The notes below the pieces were generated by a model that saw only the letters and a list, made by a program, of their open reading frames with translations, ran no database searches and was not told the origin of the DNA. 64,000 nucleotides of DNA from the NCBI GenBank assembly GCA_963775635.1, contig CAVZJO010000007.1, positions 124,001 to 188,000 of the forward strand, read 5' to 3'. The DNA is from JALORV01 sp963775635 (GTDB taxonomy: Bacteria > Pseudomonadota > Gammaproteobacteria > Burkholderiales > Burkholderiaceae_F). Positions 62,187 through 64,000 of this stretch are shown here, one piece after another. The position numbers and the translations under genes are program-made. Position 1 is the stretch's first letter. Every line of letters begins with the position of its first letter.

Positions 62187-62621
62187 CTAAGATTGATCGA
62201 CTAAGGTGGGTAGCTGTCTCATCGATTGTGCTTTCCTCGATTGCTTCAGGCCGAGCGCCTGTGCTCCGGCAAAGCTGACGACGGCAACGGCTTGGAACAG
62301 CAGGTAACCGACGCCAAGCAGCGTGAGGTCGGCGCGCAGCAGACCCACGAGTGCGATGCACGCAACAGCCCAACCCACATTGCCTACGGCTATCAAGTAG
62401 ACAAGCGCGCGTGGTACGCCGGCGCTGCGCGCCAACATGAGCAACAGGACGGCGTAGGCGGCCAGCAGCAGTCCGGTGCCCAGCAGCAGTCCTTCGGAAA
62501 GGCCGAGCCTGGGCGCCGCCGCTGCTCCCGCCAGGATCTGAAATATCGCGAGTGTGCCGCTGGCTGCGGCGTCGATGGCGAAGGCGACGCGTAGCAGCTT
62601 CGAGGGGATGGCGTAGGTCAT
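62187..62621 (-). CDS. Four-helix membrane protein coupled to the AtpE-like gene
   Basis: This 144-residue protein has four hydrophobic helices (near residues 10-35, 43-64, 70-95 and 100-125) and a short basic cytoplasmic tail. It resembles no family I can name with confidence. It is not the usual AtpI. The start is the ATG at 62621. It is divergent from the XRE-type regulator gene, 150 nt apart, and translationally coupled to the AtpE-like gene 8 nt downstream. Confidence 0.55.
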   Translation of the reverse strand: MTYAIPSKLLRVAFAIDAAASGTLAIFQILAGAAAAPRLGLSEGLLLGTGLLLAAYAVLLLMLARSAGVPRALVYLIAVGNVGWAVACIALVGLLRADLTLLGVGYLLFQAVAVVSFAGAQALGLKQSRKAQSMRQLPTLVDQS

Positions 62622-62771
62622 GGATGCTTCCCTGTTCGTGGAAGAAATCTTCGGAGCAAACGCGTCGGTAAAGCGATTACGTGGGAGGTAATGGCTCGCC
62701 CGATTTCCGACGCGCGATAATCCGGCACATCGGGCCCGCAAACTCGGCGGCCCTTGCGGCGAGGTTCGAAC

Positions 62772-63578
62772 ATGACGGCGATCGTTCCGCGCGTGGGCAT
62801 GCTGATCCGCGACTGGCGCACCCGCCGGCGGCTGAGTCAGATGGAACTGGCGCTGGAGGCGGGAATCTCGCCGCGCCACCTGAGCTTCGTCGAAACGGGC
62901 CGGTCGCAGCCCGGGCGTTCGACTCTGATGAGCCTGGCCGAAGTGCTCAATGTGCCGCTGCGCGACCGAAACTCGCTGTTGCTCGCCGCCGGCCTCGCGC
63001 CGGCCTACGCCGAGCGCAGCCTGGGCGATTCCGCCCTCGATGCCGCGCGTGAAGCGGTGTCGCAGATCCTCCGGGCACACGAGCCGTTCCCTGCGGTGGC
63101 GGTCGATCGCTGCTGGAACCTGATACTCGCCAATCATGCGGTACCTCCGATGCTCGCCGGCGTCGCTGCACATCTGCTGCAACCGCCCGTCAACGTCCTT
63201 CGTCTGACGCTGCATCCCGAGGGCATGGCGCCCAACATCGCGAATCTGCCCGAGTGGCGAGCTCACCTGCTCTCGCGGCTGCGGCGTCAGTGCGCGACGA
63301 ATCCCAGCGCCGAGTTGGATGCGCTGCTCGAAGAACTGGCCGGATACCCGGGAGAGGAAGCGCACCTCGAACCGCACACCAACGCGATTGTCGTGCCCTT
63401 GATGCTGCGCACTCCCGGAGGTGTGCTGTCCTTTATCTCCACAACCACCGTGTTCGGAACACCGCTGGAAATCACACTGGCCGAACTCGCCCTCGAGTCC
63501 TTCTTTCCTGCTGACGCGGCGACCGCAGCGGCGTTGCGCAGCGCCGCGTTGGACGTCGACAAAGCTACTTCACCTTGA
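62772..63578 (+). CDS. XRE family regulator with MmyB-like sensor domain
   Basis: This 268-residue protein has an N-terminal helix-turn-helix (LIRDWRTRRRLSQMELALEAGISPRHLSFVETGRSQPGRSTLMSLAEVLNVPLRDRNSLL, shown by its landmarks) and a C-terminal PAS-like MmyB ligand domain (FPAVAVDRCWNLILANHAV, NVLRLTLHPEGMAPNIANL). Family members control neighbouring oxidoreductases or transporters. The ATG at 62772 is used rather than a TTG six codons earlier. It is divergent from the four-helix protein and overlaps the convergent MFS gene end by 14 nt. Confidence 0.88.
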   Translation: MTAIVPRVGMLIRDWRTRRRLSQMELALEAGISPRHLSFVETGRSQPGRSTLMSLAEVLNVPLRDRNSLLLAAGLAPAYAERSLGDSALDAAREAVSQILRAHEPFPAVAVDRCWNLILANHAVPPMLAGVAAHLLQPPVNVLRLTLHPEGMAPNIANLPEWRAHLLSRLRRQCATNPSAELDALLEELAGYPGEEAHLEPHTNAIVVPLMLRTPGGVLSFISTTTVFGTPLEITLAELALESFFPADAATAAALRSAALDVDKATSP

Positions 63579-63999
63579 TTCCCGCGGGCGGTGAGGCGCC
63601 CCGCAGAATTCGTGCCGCGGCGACACTCGCAGCAAGAACGACCACGGCCGCCACGACCGCGTTGACCTGCAACGCGTTCGTGAATGCTGCGCCGGACGAC
63701 GCGCGGAGCACCTCGCCGAGATGAATGGGTAGCGTCGCGGCCGCCGCCACCGCGCCTCCGAGCGTGGCCATCGCATCGGCAGCCGTTGCCGCCGGAACGG
63801 CTTCCGGCAATGCGTTACCGAGCGTGTGCCGATACAGCACGGTGCCCAGGCTGCCGAATACCGCGATGCCGAGCGCGCCACTGAACTCCGAACTCGTTTC
63901 GGAGATCGCCGACGCGGCGCCCGCCCGCTCGGGCGGCGCGGCGGTAATGATCATCTCGTTGCCGATCGTGAACACCGGCGCCAGGCCGGCGCTCATGAT
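63565..63999 (-). CDS. MFS transporter, DHA2 family, C-terminal part
   Basis: This gene runs off the right edge; only the last 144 codons are visible. GLAPVFTIGNEMIITAAPPERAGAASAISETSSEFSGALGIAVFGSL is the conserved motif of 14-helix drug-exporting MFS proteins (QacA/SmvA type; landmark PPERAGAASAISET). Two more hydrophobic helices follow. The overlap with the XRE regulator gene is convergent. Substrate unknown. Confidence 0.85.
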   Translation of the reverse strand: MMSAGLAPVFTIGNEMIITAAPPERAGAASAISETSSEFSGALGIAVFGSLGTVLYRHTLGNALPEAVPAATAADAMATLGGAVAAAATLPIHLGEVLRASSGAAFTNALQVNAVVAAVVVLAASVAAARILRGASPPAGIKVK

Positions 64000-64000
64000 C

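Noticed and set aside
1..64000. CRISPR arrays, rRNA, tRNA genes and prophage blocks
   Set aside because: No regular spaced repeats, no tRNA-like TTCGAATCC arms in cloverleaf context, no rRNA sequence and no phage structural genes were seen.

Overview
The window is high-GC DNA that reads as a chromosome segment of a betaproteobacterium, most like Burkholderiales. The evidence is gene order: rne-rluC-HAD-Rieske, maf-yceD-rpmF-plsX-fabHDG-acpP-fabF-rpoE-rseA-rseB-degP-lepA-lepB-rnc-era-recO-pdxJ-acpS-nagZ is the arrangement typical of that class. No rRNA, tRNA or CRISPR array was seen. The species cannot be named from this window.

Layout. 1-8 kb: end of mltG, then tmk, holB, pilZ and tatD on the plus strand, and a minus-strand block with a GNAT acetyltransferase, a CNT nucleoside transporter and the molybdenum cofactor genes moeA and moaA. 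8-15 kb: rne with a long structured leader, divergent from rluC; then a HAD phosphatase, a Rieske protein, an RsmI-like methylase and maf. 15-34 kb: one long plus-strand block covering ribosomal protein L32, fatty-acid synthesis, the sigma-E envelope stress module, LepA and signal peptidase, RNase III, Era, RecO, PdxJ, AcpS and NagZ. It is interrupted only by a 265-bp MITE-like inverted-repeat element between degP and lepA. 34-40 kb: an accessory stretch with a methyltransferase-like gene, an AT-richer spacer holding a good promoter with an overlapping palindrome, a small TIR-domain protein, a tricorn-like protease and an exported SMP-30-like protein. 40-43 kb: serC-serA and a 2-hydroxychromene-2-carboxylate isomerase-like gene. 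43-48 kb: a complete branched-chain amino-acid type ABC importer (livKHMGF order in transcription). 48-57 kb: mixed accessory genes (DUF2630, a large DUF349 protein, AraC and YafY regulators, a SnoaL-like protein, and a small-peptide/DUF2917/GNAT/DUF1127 cluster). 57-62 kb: a triple-PAS hybrid histidine kinase with two response regulators. 62-64 kb: an orphan ATP-synthase c-subunit gene coupled to a four-helix membrane protein, divergent from an XRE regulator, and the end of a DHA2-type MFS exporter.

Five genes (degP, serA, an AraC regulator, a SnoaL-like gene and a GNAT gene) each continue in a second frame after a single small indel. Both halves look conserved in every case and three of the indels lie at or beside G/C runs, so assembly indels are at least as likely as true pseudogenes.

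The observations most worth a second look are the MITE-like element, the lone TIR gene downstream of the tricorn protease, the promoter/operator with a possible small RNA at 34.6 kb, the orphan c-subunit operon, and an unlisted 36-residue membrane peptide at 57 kb.
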